Source: Lineus longissimus (taxonomy: Eukaryota > Nemertea > Pilidiophora > Heteronemertea > Lineidae). Taken from it: a stretch of DNA of 64,000 bases. Position numbers and translations under genes: made by a program. The notes beneath the pieces are model-generated. The model was given only the letters and a program-made list of their open reading frames with translations. It was not told where the DNA came from and ran no database searches. The stretch is from the NCBI RefSeq assembly GCF_910592395.1, contig NC_088321.1, forward strand, positions 12,278,001 through 12,342,000, given 5' to 3'. Below, piece after piece: positions 22,501 through 34,080 of this stretch (its first letter is position 1; each line of letters opens with the position of its first letter).

Positions 22501-25500
22501 ATAAACAGCTTAAACCTGATTAAGGGCCTGTAAAATAAAATACTTAAAAATAGTGATTGGCTTTGACATACACTGACTGCATGCGAAGCTTAGCTCAAAT
22601 TTATTAGTAATCTTGTCTTAACCAAACTTGGACTGCAGGAGAGTGTGAGAAGCAAGGATTTAAGGCAGAACATAAGACATTCAAAATAGTGTACATATTG
22701 GAAATTGATAGATTTCGAAACTCTTTATCTTTTTGCTTCCAACTCAATCAATGCGAACAATGGTTTCATTGATACGACCATGCATGAATACAGTTAATTA
22801 GTTTTGAACTATTTCACTGGGTGTTTTATTCGTGTTCCGGAAAGCTCTCACTCTCTCGTTGCACTATCCTTTGTTTTATGTTCAAAGTATGAGTAGAGTA
22901 GGCCAACATGTCGTAAAACAACGGCTCGTTTGCAAGTGTCACATCAACTCTGGTACTGGCCATGGCCACCTTAGCTCTTTCGTCGATACCGTTTTACCGA
23001 GGCCGCAACTTCGACCGGCGGCCCTCTTACCAAGCTTACGATTGCGACAAATGAGTATGTCGTTAATTATGGACACGCTTTCTTTCGCTACATCAGCTCC
23101 AAAGAAATGTGTTACCAGCCTCAGGCGTAATACCGGAAAGTGGCAGCATGTTGGTCTTCGGGAAAAGGATTGGAACTACCTACTTTGGTCACTACTTGAA
23201 TTATACTATTGATTGCTTTATAAATGATCATTATATTCGTCAAGCTCTTTGTTTGTAGAGGCAACTTCTCAACGGCACCATAACGAATGTTCGTACAAGA
23301 GATATCCATGTGTTGCAAGCGGTGTCTAGTTGTGTCTAGTAAAATGATCAGTGAAAATTAGTGTCAACAAGCATTTGTTTTCGTACTTTTAAAAATAGAA
23401 CATCAAAGCAGGTTGCAGCTGTCTACAATGCGAATGTTCATGTCTAAATCAAAGTGGTAATATTAAAAATTGTCACATGTGGCAAGATTTACAATGATGT
23501 AAACAAATAGAAAGTGTCTCTTGGGATTATTAAGGCTTATATATAACTTCGACACAATGCACGACTACACAATGTATCCGTTATACACATTGTTTAGTGT
23601 GTGCAATTGGAGTGCCGGCCTTGATAGTCGGGCGATAGTTGTATGTGAGGTCACTTATGGACTTTTTTTTCATTCCCATGCTGTTTTAACGATATACATT
23701 ACGTCACAAAACATTTGCTATCGTTACGTTTTGAGGATGAAGAGTGTTTTTTCTCCGACTAAGACTAACTGCTGTCCTCTTACGGCAATTGTCTGCATGC
23801 CTTTTCAGCTGCAATCAATACCGGACTACCAGAAATGTTGTCTATTTTATACCGTATTTTGTATCAAAAAAACGTGTATGACACATTATATTTGAGGTGC
23901 AAATGACGTAAATGTCCTCTTCCGACAGATAACATGAACATTTTGGATTTTCGTAATAAACAAATTATTTCTTAGGATCATTTTGAACCGGCCTATCCTC
24001 CATATCTAACACAATAACTGGATTAAAGAATCCCTCGCCACAGAACGCAGGCAGCTATGATGAATAGGGATAACTCTGTAAAACATTCATTCGAACTTTT
24101 AACGAAGGAGAAATGAGCCCATTGTATTGGGATTTGTAGTTTATTGTGAGCCGACTCCGATCCAGTGTGATCGGATTAGGCTTTCATTTTGACGATGTGC
24201 ACCGTACAAAGCAATGTATCAAATTAGAATAAACAGCTTAAACCTGATTAAGGGCCTGTAAAATAAAATACTTAAAAATAGTGATTGGCTTTGACATACA
24301 CTGACTGCATGCGAAGCTTAGCTCAAATTTATTAGTAATCTTGTCTTAACCAAACTTGGACTGCAGGAGAGTGTGAGAAGCAAGGATTTAAGGCAGAACA
24401 TAAGACATTCAAAATAGTGTACATATTGGAAATTGATAGATTTCGAAACTCTTTATCTTTTTGCTTCCAACTCAATCAATACGAACAATGGTTTCATTGA
24501 TACGACCATGCATGAATACAGTTAATTAGTTTTGAACTATTTCACTGGGTGTTTTATTCGTGTTCCGGAAAGCTCTCACTCTCTCGTTGCACTATCCTTT
24601 GTTTTATGTTCAAAGTATGAGTAGAGTAGGCCAACATGTCGTAAAACAACGGCTCGTTTGCAAGTGTCACATCAACTCTGGTACTGGCCATGGCCACCTT
24701 AGCTCTTTCGTCGATACCGTTTTACCGAGGCCGCAACTTCGACCGGCGGCCCTCTTACCAAGCTTACGATTGCGACAAATGAGTATGTCGTTAATTATGG
24801 ACACGCTTTCTTTCGCTACATCAGCTCCAAAGAAATGTGTTACCAGCCTCAGGCGTAATACCGGAAAGTGGCAGCATGTTGGTCTTCGGGAAAAGGATTG
24901 GAACTACCTACTTTGATCACTACTTGAATTATACTATTGATTGCTTTATAAATGATCATTATATTCGTCAAGCTCTTTGTTTGTAGAGGCAACTTCTCAA
25001 CGGCACCATAACGAATGTTCGTACAAGAGATATCCATGTGTTGCAAGCGGTGTCTAGTTGTGTCTAGTAAAATGATCAGTGAAAATTAGTGTCAACAAAC
25101 ATTTGTTTTCGTACTTTTAAAAATAGAACATCAAAGCAGGTTGCAGCTGTCTACAATGCGAATGTTCATGTCTAAATCAAAGTGGTAATATTAAAAATTG
25201 TCACATGTGGCAAGATTTACAATGATGTAAACAAATAGAAAGTGTCTCTTGGGATTATTAAGGCTTATATATAACTTCGACACAATGCACGACTACACAA
25301 TGTATCCGTTATACACATTGTTTAGTGTGTGCAATTGGAGTGCCGGCCTTGATAGTCGGGCGATAGTTGTATGTGAGGTCACTTATGGACTTTTTTTTCA
25401 TTCCCATGCTGTTTTAACGATATACATTACGTCACAAAACATTTGCTATCGTTACGTTTTGAGGATGAAGAGTGTTTTTTCTCCGACTAAGACTAACTGC

Positions 25501-25922
25501 TGTCCTCTTACGGCAATTGTCTGCATGCCTTTTCAGCTGCAATCAATACCGGACTACCAGAAATGTTGTCTATTTTATACCGTATTTTGTATCAAAAAAA
25601 CGTGTATGACACATTATATTTGAGGTGCAAATGACGTAAATGTCCTCTTCCGACAGATAACATGAACATTTTGGATTTTCGTAATAAACAAATTATTTCT
25701 TAGGATCATTTTGAACCGGCCTATCCTCCATATCTAACACAATAACTGGATTAAAGAATCCCTCGCCACAGAACGCAGGCAGCTATGATGAATAGGGATA
25801 ACTCTGTAAAACATTCATTCGAACTTTTAACGAAGGAGAAATGAGCCCATTGTATTGGGATTTGTAGTTTATTGTGAGCCGACTCCGATCCAGTGTGATC
25901 GGATTAGGCTTTCATTTTGACG
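19505..25922. other. Spacer between genes 2 and 3 with triplicated promoter region
   Basis: After normal post-gene sequence (19505-20748, including a truncated MITE at about 20430-20602) the spacer consists of three tandem copies of one 1.73 kb unit. No supported gene lies here. Frames such as KRIGTTYF and CPLTAIVCMPF are open but hit stops or shifts in other spacers. Confidence 0.6.
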
Positions 25923-25934
25923 ATGTGCACCGTA
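20749..25934 (+). repeat. 1.73 kb tandem triplication covering the promoter region and start codon
   Basis: The units run 20749-22478, 22479-24206 and 24207-25934; the last two have the same 1728 bp length and the first is 2 bp longer. Each begins CAAAGCAATGTATC and ends GACGATGTGCACCGTA, which is the gene 3 start codon plus three codons. Only the third unit runs into the rest of exon 1. The first two end in a fused mini-ORF of ten codons (22467-22499 and 24195-24227). Units 2 and 3 are almost identical, so the event is recent. Confidence 0.92.
25266..25274 (+). promoter_or_regulatory. TATA-like motif upstream of gene 3 (third copy)
   Basis: CTTATATATAACTTC lies about 650 bp before the gene 3 ATG. 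The triplication gives three copies, at 21810, 23538 and 25266. It is a better TATA match than in genes 2 and 7. Function is inferred only from the motif and its repeated position. Confidence 0.22.
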
Positions 25935-28900
25935 CTAACCTTTATATTTCTCCTTCAATCCATCGCATGTGGAAGTACGGGAGACACATGTATCAACCAC
26001 AGTGGTGAGTTGTTTGGAATTATTCAGGCCCCCCATCAGTAAATTCAATTCGGCTCAGTCATTCGAGGACGCACAAATTAGGTCAGATGATATCATTCTA
26101 AATCCTATATCGAATAGTAAGATGATTTCAAATGCATAAAACAATTATACTGTACTATTGTCAATTGCCTGTCTTAAAATCATTTTAGAGGTTGGTGCAA
26201 AGCGTTTCACAAGTAGGTGCCCACTGCCAAATGATTGCGTCATTGGCGGGTGGTTGCCGGTCTAAAAATTCGCATTGGACACATCACCTCTTTCAAGAAA
26301 AATGATGGTAGTTGATTATAATTCATTGGAAAGCACAACAATCTACTTTTCACACTAACATGTTGGAAATACACTACTTCAACAGTCAAAACAATCTTAA
26401 ACGCCTAAAAAGTCTTCCATTCAATTAAAAAGTGTCAACATGTGCATTCTTACTCAAAACCGTGGCAACATACACACAGTATGTTTAAATGATACCAATG
26501 ATAGCAGCTGGGATCTCATTTTCAAGATATTGGTGCTAATTTCTACGAAAGCCAATCAGGCTCATCTGAAATTCGAAATTCAAAATCCGAAATTTGAGAT
26601 AAAATATTAACCAATCAGAGGAAAACTTACAAAATTTCGAAACCAATTAGATGTCGTGTAACATTTAATTTGGTGAGTGCAAATTGCCGCAATCGGCCCT
26701 GCGTTCATATGCATCAAATCATCGTTACAAGCTAAATCAGCTCGACCGGCTGATGTCAGATGATTATTTTACATATACCATGATACATTATTGACGCTAT
26801 GATGAGTAGAATATAGGTCAAATATATTGCATTCCTTCAAAATGATATTCCTGCTAGTCTGACTAGCTCAAAGAATCGTAACCAAGTAGGGGCTAAAATT
26901 ATAGTTGCAATTTAATACAAAAACATCACTTAATTGAACCACCAGTGGTCTCTTAACTCATTTGAAATTTATCCATTCTCATAACAGCAATGTACTGAAT
27001 GTCACAGTTAATATGATAGTCTAAACGTTTCCCAGCGATTAGGGATTTTGAAATATGGATTTCGGATTGGAGAATTTCGGACTTCGGATTTCGAATTTCA
27101 GATGGGCCTCTGGGCTTTCGTAAATTTTAGTAAATCAAGTTGAAGCTTAAAAATGACTAAGGCAATTTAAAATGGAACAATGTTGTGTTCCTTTGCATTT
27201 CAGACACCAGTGTGTTCTTTCTTGATGGAAGTGACAGGAATATAAGGTAAATGCGTCTGTGGACTCTCCATTATCAATAAACTCTTAAACTTTGGAAGCA
27301 AAACCATGGCATCTGTGTTCCCTTTTATTCCCGCATCCAATATTGTAACACTGCTCAACAGGGGAGCTAGCTTCCAGTCTACCGCAATACGAAGCTACAC
27401 AGCCATAGAAGACCTACAGTTTGCTTCTTTTCATCGCCATTTCCGTCTGCAGTTCCAAGCCATCAGAATCAGTCGGGTACTAAACGGTTGCGTCACTCTA
27501 CTTGAGGCTGTTTATGTTTATAAATTTGGCTCTGGCTCCGTGTAAAGACTTTGTCATTTATGGCATCGGAATTTCTCCACAGAAGTTAACGACTGTGTCT
27601 TTAAATGCTAAACTTTTCAAGACATTTTAACTCTACGATTTCAAAATCCTCCAGTGTGAAATACGGTGCAAATTACGCCAAGTCAACTTATTTTGGTGAG
27701 GTTCTCTCATTTAATGGATGTGATCATGAGGTTAAGCTGAACATTGATCTTCAGGAAAACGATGTCGTTTCGTTTGCTCTCTACTTTCGGCAGCGTCACA
27801 GACGATGGAAATCTATAATTTGTATTTCTGGAAGACATTTTAACGTTTACGTCAGTAGCTATCATGGTATACAAGTAATGTGTAATAACCTACATAAGAA
27901 TTCGGCGCGAAGAACTAAAACTGGAAAGGCACTCAAGGCGCGTGTTTGGTATTTTCTTGTTATAACGGTAGACATAGTAAGAAATATCCATAAGATTTAC
28001 CTCGACGGAGTAAAACTGAATGCTAGGAAGATACCAAACTATGTCAAATACAGATCAAGTCGCTTTCATTTTCTTGGTCGTGAGTTACCCATCCCAGGAA
28101 GACGCTGTACTTTAAATCCTTTTATCGGTGCTATGTCCAACCTTAGGATTTTTCCATGTCTGTTGAATCAACGGGAGGTTCGAAGTATTTATGAGAGCGG
28201 TAAGTCAGAAGTTAAGAGTTAGTGCCTTCATTTTCACCTATTTGAACTATCACACCCGGGTTTTGTTTTCATTGATCAGTTGTCTAAGACAAGTGTAACC
28301 AACAATAACGTTGCGTCAACTCATCCAACACGTTTAATGAAATGTTGGTGACTTCTGTTGGAAAACCACAGGCATGCTAGGCCCTAATAGATCATTTCGA
28401 AACCCAACAGTAATGATAGTGTTCAGCTTTGTCATTTAGTCCTCAGCATTGTAAATACTAGTAAAGGATACCTTGGACAGGCCATATTTTGTTACTGGAT
28501 ATTTCTCATCCATTCTTGGCACAATGCACAACAATAACCAGTATATAGAATTCACACTTATACAACAATGAAGATTTTCTGGCCGAAAATGACGAAAATC
28601 AATTTATTCCGCCAATGTACACAAATGCATACTTACGAAATATAATTCGTTACCATGCTAACAACTTATGAACGTTGAAACTGATCTCAACCTGAAACTG
28701 CGGCAATAAAGACCTTGAACATGGCAGCACGTTCTCAGTTCCGTGTGGCACGGCTTTGTGATACAGTCATTCAGTCACAGCCAATCAGATTGTGGGTATT
28801 TTTACATATCACTCGTCGAATCCTCATATCCCATTGTCATTCCAGTTAAATATGAGAGTAAGTATGACACGCATTCTCCAAAAACTATTTTAAAAGGGAT

Positions 28901-29350
28901 TTTATCCAAACATTCTGACTGCGAATGTTGTCTCTTTAAAACGGACTGGTTTCAGACCTACAGTTTCAGTTTGAGGTACTTCAGAGTTATAGAAGTTGTT
29001 CCTTGCTGTCGAGTAAGTCGGTATTGACGTCTCCTCACACACCACTCGGGTGGAGTGGTCAGTATGACAGTTCGACATTTTGACTTTCATTTTACGTCGA
29101 TCTACCCTAACGTTGTTTGGAATAAAAAAATTTAACTTTAAACCCTTGTTGTATAGAAAACCGACTGATGTTCATAAAGGAAGACGGCGACTCTGACTCA
29201 ATTGACGAAATATCTTATAACAGAGGACCCGTCCTTTCAAAGATACAATGCAGCCTGTACTGTTATGACACGAACACACGCATTCAGACCTGTAAAGATT
29301 TTAGCTTTAATATCAACACAAGCTGTTGTGAAATTTTACAAGATGTGTAA
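25923..29350 (+). CDS. Gene 3: secreted LamG-PAN protein, beta 5' type
   Basis: Exons are 25923-26004, 27204-27246, 27655-28199 and 29157-29350 (287 aa). The signal peptide reads MCTVLTFIFLLQSIAC and exon 1 ends NHS. The LamG exon is 6 nt shorter than in gene 1, removing two residues after FRQRH without breaking frame. Its second half has the KIPNYVK and IPGRRCTLNPFIGAM pattern shared with genes 5 and 7. The donor context GTAAGTCAGAAG also matches those copies. The last exon is the most changed of the family: the NET sequon is replaced by IQT and the product ends SCCEILQDV. Three copies of its promoter region lie upstream. No transposon interrupts its introns, so this is the most compact beta gene. 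Confidence 0.72.
26189..26307 (+). other. Possible cassette exon, gene 3 (119 nt, out of frame)
   Basis: The acceptor is CATTTTAG|AGG and the donor GATG|GTAGTT. The frame from exon 1 encodes VGAKRFTSRCPLPNDC and ends at the same TAA as in gene 2. Confidence 0.28.
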
Positions 29351-30325
29351 AACAACATTTCAGAAAAGCAAGGGATACAACGTTACAACGTTGTTCCATA
29401 GAGGATTCTTCGTGAGAATAATTGAACATCAGGAGAATATTATGTTCATAGCAGCGTGCTTGTGCAATTTACAGATCATAGTTACAAGATAGCTATTTCG
29501 ATATTTCTATTTCGAGATTAAAAAATGACAAAAGACTTGGACAACATTTATCGATTGCAGCGAAGTTTAACAAACACGCGCAGAGATCAAGTGTACGCAT
29601 ATTGGCATTGTCCAAGACATTTATTGATATTATAGGTTTGCTTCTAAAAACCTGTGTGTATTTCCGTATTGACATATGAACAGGGGTATGTCCAGTGGGA
29701 CCTCCAACACAACCACTCGTGCACAGTGCATAGATGTTGTACGGGATGTTCTATAAACCAAATATATAGTGTATTGCTGACCTGCTAGGGAACAAAATTG
29801 CGAACCCGAACATATACAAAAAGAACTTCGCAAAATCATTTAAATGAGGCAACTCCCAAGTTTATTCGGAAGGATGACCAGATTTCTGTTTAAATATAAA
29901 TATGTCTTTGCAAAATCCGATATCCAGTTCGGTTGCAAATCCAAATCCCCCGCAACCACAGTGGACAGCGGTACACCATTAACATGACCGTAATTACCAT
30001 AAACAACATTTCCTGTGGTTTATGTTATGTTGAGGCCTGTTGATTGATTATGGGGCGGAACCCATGCTTAGTAGTGCATGGCCAAACAGTTAGAACTGCA
30101 TTACTGGGATCACTTGGCTTAGAGGAGACAATACAGTATATATTTACGAAAATTAACAGGCGACTGGAACGGAAATCGATGTACATTGAACCATAACCAA
30201 CATTCTAATCACATATTGGTTCTCATTTTTCAGAGTGCAACTTGATCATCTAGTTGACAATTCAGGTAGAAATAACATTATTTTCCAAAGAAAAAACCGT
30301 TCAAACGGATTTTCTATTTTTGTTG

Positions 30326-30743
30326 TGGTCGGTGGTTAATGGAGCGCACCGAGTCGGTTTGAATGGCCATACGTGTTGCATTTATCGTCACATGTACCTT
30401 ATTATCTCACGAATCGTGGACATGTTTGATAACTACAATTGTACTGCTAAAGTAATAGAAGCCGAGGGCCTGACGATTCCTCCGATTATCAAAGAGGGCC
30501 TTAATGTACTCTGGATACTGTAATATTCAAGCTTTTCAAAGAGAGAGTTTATCAGATCATTGCAACTTGTTCGGAATCCCAGGCATGCCAAATCTGTTCG
30601 CGGGCATATCATCCTAATTACAGGTTTAAAATATTGTATCAATCAATTAGAAGTACGAAAAACTTACCATCAAGTGACAAAAAGTTCCTGGTCGCCGTAC
30701 CCGCATATAAACGCTGAAATGTGGTCACGTTAGTGGTGTACCA
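30326..30743. other. Unique segment with an unidentified open frame
   Basis: This segment occurs once in the window. A plus-strand frame ending at 30523 contains GAHRVGLNGHTCCIYRH and GLTIPPIIKEGLNVLW, which look protein-like but match no family I recognise. There is no clear start or splice support. It could be a transposon or gene fragment. Confidence 0.3.
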
Positions 30744-31232
30744 TTGTCCACTCTGACACTGTGAACGAGACTATACAAAGGATGTTGTCTAATGATAGTT
30801 TTTTAGCGGTTTTATAAAAGCGATATATAGATCGGACACTTCAATTTTTCGTACCGCAATAATCTTAGATATAAAGGTTTCCAACGTTTGAAAAAGATTT
30901 ATGATTTTTCGCCGGGAAGCCGACACGAATCGTGCCCCAGCCCGGGCAGGGTGTGATGTTGAGCCGTGAGTCAGATGCCCCGGACTCTGCCGCGCCTCGC
31001 GCATCACCTCGGGCGGGTGGCCCCTACAAGAGCACGAAGACGCAGGAAAGACCGGAAGATGACTCGGTCAGAGAGCCGAGGCCAAGACAGGGCAGGGCAG
31101 TTAGACAATAAGCCACGAGTCCATCGCCCCAGACTCTTCGGCATATCGTCCATCAACTCGATCCAGGTTGACCTTCCCGCTTGCCCTCCAAGGGCGTGAA
31201 GCCCAGGCATGTGCGAGACGGTATAGGCTGGC
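30744..31232. repeat. GC-rich dispersed segment, copy 1
   Basis: This block is far richer in G and C than its surroundings (for example CCCCGGACTCTGCCGCGCC). It recurs almost unchanged at 47118-47612, and its AT-rich left edge alone recurs at about 54476-54618. Both strands are open over 70-115 codons, which is expected from GC richness. No domain was recognised. Confidence 0.55.
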
Positions 31233-32339
31233 CTATACAGGTAACGCCAAGCCAAGCACAAAGCAATGTATAAAATTAGAATAAACAGCTCAAATCTGAT
31301 TAATGGCTTGTAAAATAAAATACTTAAAAATAGTGATTGGCATTGACACACACTGGCTACAAGCGAAGCTTAGCTCAAATTTATTAGTAATTTTGTCTTA
31401 ACCAAACTTGGACTGCAGGAGAGTGTGAGAAGCAAGGATTTAAGGCAGAACATAAGAATTCAAAATACATAGTGTACATATTGGAAATTGATAGATTTCG
31501 AAACTCTTTATCTTTTTGCTTCCAACTCAATCAATACGAACAATGGTTTCATTGATACGACCATGCGTGAATACAGTTAATGAGTTTTGAACTATTTCAC
31601 TGGGTGTTTAATCCTTGTTCCGGAAAGCTCTCTCTCTCTCTCTTTGCACCATCCTTTGCTTTATGTTCAAAGTCTGAGTAGAGTAGGCCAACATGTCGTA
31701 AAACAACGGCTCGTTTGCAAGTGTCACATCAACTCTGGTACTGGTCATGGCCACCTTAGCTCTTTCGTCGATACCGATTAACCGAGGCCGCAACTTCGAC
31801 CGACAGCCTTCTTACTGTTGTGACAGGGCAGTAGATCTTTAATTATCGAGGCGCCTCCAAAATAATGGGTTACCAGCCTTAGGCGAAATACCGGAAAGTG
31901 GCAGCATCTTAGCCTGCGGGAAAAAGATTGGAACTACCTACTTTGATCACGACTTGAATTATACCATCGATTCGATAATAAATGATAATTATATTCGTCA
32001 AACGTTTTGTTTGAAGAGGCAATTTCTCAGTGGTGGCATGACGAATGTTCGTGCAAGAGGTATCAGTGTGTTGCTAGCGATGTCTAGTTGTGTCTATCAA
32101 AATGATAAGTGAACATTTGCGTCGCAGCAGTGTACAATGCTCACATACATGCCTAAATCAAAGGGGTAATGAAATTGCCACCTGTGGCGAGAATTTACCT
32201 TTGCTGGGCGGAATTAGTCAACGCGGTATATTATGTACAATGATGTACACAAATTGAAAGTGTATATTGGGATTAAGGCTAATATATAACTTCGACACAA
32301 TGCAGGAACATAACTACACAATGTATCCGTTAAACCCTT

Positions 32340-33153
32340 GTCTTGTATTAGTAGATCCCTCCGCTTGATCGGAGCACCTTGCTCGGGTCGATATCCTGAT
32401 CCTCTGCAAGTAGTTTTTCGTTTATCTGAATGTCTCGCGTAGTGTGCAGTTTGTGGCACAGCAAGTTTGAGAGTGTATTGGCACTTATTACGTTTTTGTT
32501 TAGCTTTAGCATGATAATATTTCTATTGTTTCTAGTGTTATTTTGAGTGATATATCCCCACCCGTTCAGCACCGCAGAGCATACTTCATCGTCTGTCCTT
32601 GGTGGCGTCAGCTTATCTTCTGTGTATAGTTTCTGGAGGTTCTCTATCCTGGCAGCTCTCATCTCTTGCATGATTGGGCATCTGATCAGGAAGTGAACAA
32701 CATCCTCCTCCTCCTCGTTGCACAGGGGGCAGATTGGGGAGATCTCCTTTTTTAAGAACTGGACCTTTGTGACCTGTAGGCCGTTTCTACCCACCAGTAG
32801 ACGTGCCCTTGTGGTTGCAGCCTCCACCATAAATGGTTTGCCTTTGCACGGAAGCCATAATGGGTGAGGTTTGCCTGTCCAAGTCTGATGAACAATCACC
32901 CATTTGAGAGTCTTCTTACTGCCTGCCTCGATTGACAGTTTTGTGTACCATTTGTCCTTTACTAGTAGGGTTGTGTGTTCTCGCCAGGAAGATTTAGGCC
33001 AAGGGTACACTATAGCCTGATTCACATCAATGCCATAGTGCCATCCCAGCTTGCGGACCGGTGCAAACCAGCTCTTGGAAGTGTCTGTCTTCGTCGCTAA
33101 TTGTCGCTAACACTTCGTCGCTAATTGTCGCTAACCCTTTCGTCGCTAACCCT
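32340..33153 (-). mobile_element. Non-LTR retrotransposon fragment, second copy
   Basis: This is the same insert, at the same spacer position and with the same borders, as 719-1532; the coding remnant (32348-33110) has the same CPLCNEEEEDVVHFLIRC finger. The two copies differ at a handful of bases. It was therefore duplicated with the surrounding spacer rather than inserted twice. Confidence 0.8.
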
Positions 33154-34080
33154 TTGTGTAGTGTGTACAAGTGGAGTGTCAGCCTTGGTAGTCTGGCAGT
33201 AGTTGTCTGTGAGGTCGTTTATGGACGTTTTTGATTCTCAGGCTATTTTAACGATAAACATTACAGCACTAAATATTTGCTATCGTTTTGTTTTGAAGAA
33301 TGAAGTGTTTTTCTTTACGACTAACAGCTGTCCTCTTACGGCAAGTGTATGCATGCCTTTTCAGCTGCAATCACTACCGGACCACCAGAAACGTTGCCTA
33401 TTTTACCCCAAGCAAGATAGTTGAAACAGATATTATTGACTAAAGGTCATGCTTAGAAAACGCAATAGCGAGTTCTGGACTAAGAGATCCTGTCGAGGCA
33501 CAAAATTGTTATTTAGACCACCTGAACGTCGTAAAAATAACTGAATTGGTGATTACCTGTTATGCAGTTCACGGACTGGAGTCAGTTATGCATGCAATGT
33601 TACCCAGATGGCAAGCTCTCATAATCACCTGCCTGAGGGGAACTCGAAACTGCAAAGATTTATCAATGGAAGGTTATTCGCCCGCCTTAGGTTTTAACAG
33701 GGCCGTTCAGAACTACCTATTTTTATAAGCGTTTCGTGGTAGGTTTTCTTTAAGAAAATTGTAAATGCGCCTTACAAAGAGCATTCAGACGCCATTGCAA
33801 CACAGTTCCGACATGCGCGTGCATGCTAGGCAGACGGTCCTCGAAGCTCTGATCAAATTCGTATGATTATCTCTTAGTCAAGATTGAAAAAGAATCTTTC
33901 AAGAATCGAGTAACGAATGTACATTGAAAATTCGAAGAATACACAGATACAGCTATACTTGATAACTCTGTAACATTCATTCGAACTTCTGAACGAGGTA
34001 GAAAAAACCCATTGTATTGGGATTGCTAATGTATTGTTAACCAACTCCGATCCAGTGTGAGTTAGGCTTTCAGTTCGACG

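Larger units (their letters stand above)
29351..34080. other. Spacer between genes 3 and 4
   Basis: Normal post-gene sequence runs to about 30325. At 30326-31232 unrelated sequence replaces the usual MITE-containing stretch, followed by alpha spacer with a retrotransposon insertion at 32340-33153. From 31620 on it is almost a copy of the window start. No supported host gene lies here. Confidence 0.6.

Noticed and set aside
27306-27545. Frame with FHRHFRLQFQAIRIS before the LamG exon
   Set aside because: Stop in genes 1 and 6 and an extra base in gene 2. An exon here would also need phase 2 at both ends and has no clear donor.
29630-29839. Minus-strand frames opposite the spacers and PAN introns
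   Set aside because: They are shadows of conserved duplicated DNA with no splice or domain support.
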